A stretch of 6,753 bases of DNA from contig CAIWKU010000466.1 of NCBI GenBank assembly GCA_903913355.1, positions 1 through 6,753 of the forward strand, in the 5' to 3' direction. Positions 5,308 through 6,753 of this stretch are shown piece by piece (position 1 is the first letter of the stretch; each line of letters begins with the position of its first letter). This DNA comes from an uncultured Bacteroidota bacterium. Lineage in GTDB: Bacteria > Bacteroidota > Bacteroidia > Chitinophagales > Chitinophagaceae. The notes below the pieces were generated by a model. The model made no database searches. It saw nothing but the letters and a program-made list of their open reading frames with translations, and was not told where the DNA came from. The position numbers were made by a program, and so were the translations under genes.

Positions 5308-6753
5308 ATGAAAAATAAATTCTTTAATTCAATCCTTCTTGCCGGAGTAACCAGTCTGCTTTTTATGGTATCCTGCTCAAAAAAGATTGATGATGCATAT
5401 CTTAACCCCAACGCACAGGTAATCGAGCCGATCGAAAGTATCTTACCGAGTGTGATTGGTGGATTTTCTGCTTATTATTCTTCTGCCGGTACCGGTTACG
5501 GTCTGCAGAATGATGGTATCCTTCTCGGTCGTTATATTCAATACTGGGGTTCAACTTCTGCCGCAGAATTATATGGCGAAATGGGAGGTACCGGTGCCAG
5601 TGATAATACAGGGTCCGTTTGGGCAGCCGTTTATTATGGTCACGGACAGAATGTAAATAAAATCATTCTCTGGGGTAGCCAGCAGCAAAAATGGGATTAT
5701 GTGGGTGTTGCCTGGGCTATCAGGGCATGGGGTTGGTTACAATTAACCAACCAATATGGTGATGCTATTTTGAAAGAAGCATTCAATACCAGTTTACAGC
5801 AGTTTCATTATGATACACAGCCTGAATTCTATGATAGTTGTCGTGCTATCTGCTTCCGGGCTTTAAGCTTCCTGAACAGAACTGATGGAAATGTGAGCCC
5901 TGCTAACCTGGCTATCGGGGATGCTTACTTTTATAACGGAGATGTAAGCAAATGGAAAAAGTTCGTGTATGCGATCCTGGCCCGTTCTTATAATGATCTG
6001 ACCAATAAAGCCATTTATACCAGTAACGGATATGCCGATTCTGCTATTAAATATGCAAATCTGGCTATGACAAGTAATGCGGATAATGCGACATGTAAAT
6101 TTGCGGGAGGAAATACCTCTGCTTTAAACAGTTATTATGGTCCGTTCAGAGGAAACGTAGGAACCATCAGACAAGCTGCTTATATATGTAACCTGATGAC
6201 CGGTTTAAATAGCGCTTTCCCAGGTGTTACTGATCCAAGAGCTCCGTATATGTTGCGTGAAAATACCAATGGAACCTATAAAGGATTTACGCCCTGGTTA
6301 GGCTCTGCCGGTTTGGTAACCAATGATTACCCGCAAAATTTCTGGGGTAATGCCACGGCAACTTCTACCGCAGCCCCTGCAGTAGATAATAGCCGTTATG
6401 TTTTCCAGAATACTGGTGAATATCCTATGATGACGGCTTCTGAAATGCAGTTTATTCTTGCGGAATCCTATCTGCGGAAAGGAAATAATGCAGCTGCTTT
6501 GACAGCCTATACCAATGCAATCAGCTTGAATTTTGATATGCTTACTACAAAGTATACGAATAATATTCCTGTAGCCGGTGTAATTACACCCGCTTCAAAA
6601 GCTGCATACCTTGCTAATCCAATTATTGTTCCTCCAGCAAGTTCCTTAACCCTTACCGATATTATGTTGCAGAAATACATTGCACTATATGGATGGGGTG
6701 TTCATGAAACCTGGACAGATATGCGGAGATACCATTATACAGATCTGGATCCT
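5308..6753 (+). CDS. SusD/RagB-family outer-membrane lipoprotein (gene runs off the right edge)
   Basis: This is the surface lipoprotein partner of the SusC-like transporter, acting as the lid that binds ligand and hands it to the barrel. My translation gives 482 residues with no stop before the edge. Residues 1-23 form a lipoprotein signal: MKNKFFNS, a hydrophobic core, then the lipobox FMVSC with lipidated cysteine 23. The following SKKIDD is charged, as expected for surface-exported lipoproteins in this phylum. YLNPN (31-35) and PIESILPSVIG (41-51) open the mature fold. Helical repeat regions include WDYVGVAWAIRAWGWLQLTN (129-148) leading to QYGD, and EYPMMTASEMQFILAESYL from about 371. 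QKYIALYGWG (455-464) followed by ETWTDMRRYHY (467-477) is characteristic of the SusD-like_2 type and normally lies close to the C-terminus, so probably only a few dozen residues are missing. The start follows an A-run with no Shine-Dalgarno. The gene is probably co-transcribed with susC. The substrate cannot be deduced. Confidence 0.93.
   Translation, partial: MKNKFFNSILLAGVTSLLFMVSCSKKIDDAYLNPNAQVIEPIESILPSVIGGFSAYYSSAGTGYGLQNDGILLGRYIQYWGSTSAAELYGEMGGTGASDNTGSVWAAVYYGHGQNVNKIILWGSQQQKWDYVGVAWAIRAWGWLQLTNQYGDAILKEAFNTSLQQFHYDTQPEFYDSCRAICFRALSFLNRTDGNVSPANLAIGDAYFYNGDVSKWKKFVYAILARSYNDLTNKAIYTSNGYADSAIKYANLAMTSNADNATCKFAGGNTSALNSYYGPFRGNVGTIRQAAYICNLMTGLNSAFPGVTDPRAPYMLRENTNGTYKGFTPWLGSAGLVTNDYPQNFWGNATATSTAAPAVDNSRYVFQNTGEYPMMTASEMQFILAESYLRKGNNAAALTAYTNAISLNFDMLTTKYTNNIPVAGVITPASKAAYLANPIIVPPASSLTLTDIMLQKYIALYGWGVHETWTDMRRYHYTDLDP

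Noticed and set aside
5456..5656. 66-codon open frame on the plus strand with hydrophobic start
   Set aside because: Out-of-frame reading inside the SusD-like gene, whose frame continues intact through this stretch.
2115..6753. A named substrate for the SusCD pair (for example starch, as in the founding sus system)
   Set aside because: Sequence family alone does not define the ligand and no catabolic enzyme lies in the window.

Overview
The window looks like chromosomal DNA from a Bacteroidota species, most plausibly a member of the Chitinophagaceae or a close relative. The basis is a complete SusC-type TonB-dependent transporter followed by a SusD-type surface lipoprotein (a gene pair confined to this phylum), A-rich leaders with no Shine-Dalgarno sequence ahead of susC and susD, and a moderately AT-rich composition. 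Family-level placement is inference.

Layout. Positions 1-747 (minus strand) hold the N-terminal 249 codons of DNA primase DnaG, cut by the window edge before the TOPRIM catalytic domain. A 202-bp divergent intergenic region (748-949) carries an inverted pair of tandem 7-bp repeats that can fold into a long hairpin. Positions 950-1696 (plus strand) encode a complete DeoR/GlpR-family transcriptional regulator. A 418-bp AT-rich non-coding stretch (1697-2114) contains several short direct and inverted repeats of operator or leader type. Positions 2115-5267 encode a complete SusC-like outer-membrane transporter. After 40 bp comes a SusD-like lipoprotein (5308-6753), cut by the right edge with probably only its C-terminal tail missing.

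How the genes work together. SusC and SusD form a two-part nutrient importer: SusD is the hinged lipoprotein lid that captures ligand at the cell surface, and SusC is the TonB-energised barrel beneath it. They are close enough to be one transcription unit. No glycosidase, peptidase or sulfatase lies in the window, so the substrate cannot be named. The transporter lacks the extra N-terminal STN signalling domain, and no ECF sigma/anti-sigma pair, SusR or hybrid two-component sensor is present. The DeoR-type regulator is the only visible candidate local regulator, but that link is inferred from position. dnaG is unrelated housekeeping.

I do not see a clearly new biological system here. The signals most worth following are the 7-bp-repeat hairpin element between dnaG and the regulator, and the repeat-bearing leader of the susCD pair.
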